5,740 nt of DNA from positions 1-5,740 of the forward strand of contig JAQTSL010000240.1 in assembly GCA_028711355.1 (NCBI GenBank), in the 5' to 3' direction. The position numbers and the translations under genes are program-made. This DNA comes from Rhodoferax sp. Its GTDB lineage: Bacteria; Pseudomonadota; Gammaproteobacteria; Burkholderiales; Burkholderiaceae_C. The notes beneath the pieces are model-generated. The model worked only from the letters and a program-made list of their open reading frames with translations, did no database searches and was not told the DNA's origin. Shown piece by piece: positions 4,772 through 5,740 of the stretch (positions within the stretch are counted from its first letter, which is position 1; every line of letters starts with the position of its first letter).

Positions 4772-5740
4772 TCAGAGATAGACCCGCAAATGCTCGGGGG
4801 GCAGGTGCAGCCAGACGGCGTCGCCCGCTTGGGGCAAGGCCAGGCTGTCCAGCGCCATCTTGATGGTGGCCTCACCCTGCGTGCCCACATGGCAGCGCAG
4901 GCGCAAATGGTCACCCAGATAAATCACGTCTTTCACGCTGGCTTGCAGACAGTTTGCAGCCGGTCGGTCAGACCCAACGCACACCCGAATGCGCTCCGGG
5001 CGTATGCAGGCTTTGACCTTGCTGGCGTTGGCAGCAGCGTTGACGTTGATGCCAGAGACGATGCCGCCCTGGTCCAACTGTACGCTGCATCGGCCGCCGT
5101 CAAGTGCGGTGACCTGCCCGTTGAACACTGTGTTGTCGCCGACAAAGCCGGCTACAAAGCGGTTGTTGGGCGTTTCGTACAGCGCCGTGACGGTGTCGAT
5201 TTGCTGGATGATGCCGTCGTTGAACACCGCCACCCGGTTCGACATGGTCAGCGCCTCGGACTGGTCATGCGTGACATAGACAAACGTCAGCCCCAGCTTG
5301 CGGTGCAATTCTTTGAGTTCCAACTGCATATGTTCGCGCAACTGCTTGTCCAGCGCGCCCAGCGGCTCGTCCATCAGCACCAGTTGCGGGTCAAACACCA
5401 GCGCGCGCGCCAGCGCCACGCGTTGCTGCTGCCCGCCCGAGAGCTGCCCCGGATAGCGCGCGCCCAGCGTGCCCATTTGCACCATATCGAGCGCGCGCAG
5501 CACCTTGGCCTCGCGCTCGGCTTTGCCCAGTTTGCGCACCGTCAGCGGGTAGCCGACGTTGTCGGCAATCGACATATGTGGAAACAGCGCGTAGTTCTGG
5601 AACACCATGCCAAAATTGCGTTTGTGCGGTGGTGTTTTGGTGATCGGCTTGCCCGACAGCAAAATCTCACCAGAGGTCGGCGATTCAAACCCGGCCAACA
5701 TCATCAGCGTGGTGGTCTTGCCGGACCCCGAAGGCCCCAG
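4772..5740 (-). CDS. ABC transporter ATP-binding protein, polyamine/opine type (PotA-like), N-terminus beyond right edge
   Basis: 322 residues are visible; about 30-45 N-terminal residues are missing compared with the usual 350-370. This cytoplasmic subunit hydrolyses ATP to drive the two permeases. In order: Walker A GPSGSGKTT at visible residues 2-10 (5735-5709), hard against the edge; Q-loop VFQNYALFPHMS (Gln at about 48); ABC signature LSGGQQQR (about 100-107); Walker B LVLMDEP (120-126); D-loop GALD; and H-loop YVTHDQSEA (His at about 158). All catalytic motifs are intact. From about residue 207 a TOBE-type regulatory domain follows, with the typical IRPERIRV segment and a final LPPEHLRVYL. 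The ATG at 5704 is internal and not the true start, because the open frame carries Walker A upstream of it. It is the first visible gene of the operon and reads into the disrupted receptor gene after 43 bp. Sequence resembles PotA/YdcT-class ATPases; the substrate is not determined. Confidence 0.93.
   Translation of the reverse strand: MGPSGSGKTTTLMMLAGFESPTSGEILLSGKPITKTPPHKRNFGMVFQNYALFPHMSIADNVGYPLTVRKLGKAEREAKVLRALDMVQMGTLGARYPGQLSGGQQQRVALARALVFDPQLVLMDEPLGALDKQLREHMQLELKELHRKLGLTFVYVTHDQSEALTMSNRVAVFNDGIIQQIDTVTALYETPNNRFVAGFVGDNTVFNGQVTALDGGRCSVQLDQGGIVSGINVNAAANASKVKACIRPERIRVCVGSDRPAANCLQASVKDVIYLGDHLRLRCHVGTQGEATIKMALDSLALPQAGDAVWLHLPPEHLRVYL

Overview
The window looks like chromosomal DNA from a GC-rich Gram-negative bacterium. 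The Sec signal peptide, the codon use and the familiar protein types suggest a betaproteobacterium, most likely Burkholderiales/Comamonadaceae. This placement is inferred from remembered family resemblance; no search was run. No RNA gene or CRISPR array was seen.

Layout: except for an insertion sequence, every gene lies on the minus strand and reads from the right edge to the left. The order is an ABC-transporter ATPase of the polyamine/opine type (4772 to the right edge, N-terminus cut off with Walker A just inside), a periplasmic substrate-binding protein (start codon at 4728, stop at 2469), a PotB-like inner-membrane permease with an unusually large extracytoplasmic loop (1170-2438), a PotC-like permease (340-1164), and the first 84 residues of an agmatinase-type ureohydrolase (254 to the left edge). 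Gaps of 43, 30, 5 and 85 bp point to one operon. The simplest reading is an importer for a polyamine-like or guanidino compound paired with an enzyme that hydrolyses a guanidino compound to an amine plus urea.

The main event is an intact 1224-bp IS5-group element (3432-4655) inserted in the substrate-binding-protein gene, in the opposite orientation. It sits just behind the signal-peptide cleavage site. An exact 4-bp direct repeat, TAAG, flanks it at 3428-3431 and 4656-4659. Removing the element and one repeat copy restores a continuous 343-residue precursor. The 5' remnant encodes only 27 residues (signal peptide plus a few codons) and stops inside the element. The 3' remnant (320 residues) is fused in frame by chance to element-derived codons and has no export signal. 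The other transporter genes show no damage, so the insertion looks recent and the importer should lack its receptor.

Inside the element, the 324-residue DDE transposase has a perfect TATAAT so close to its ATG that the transcript may be leaderless. A 17-bp near-palindrome covers this -10 box. The right end carries two adjacent hairpins that could stop operon transcription entering the element, and a doubtful 32-codon ORF overlaps the transposase stop codon. I see no convincing novel multi-gene system. The points of interest are the receptor-inactivating insertion, its likely effect on the downstream genes, the transporter-ureohydrolase pairing and the permease insert.
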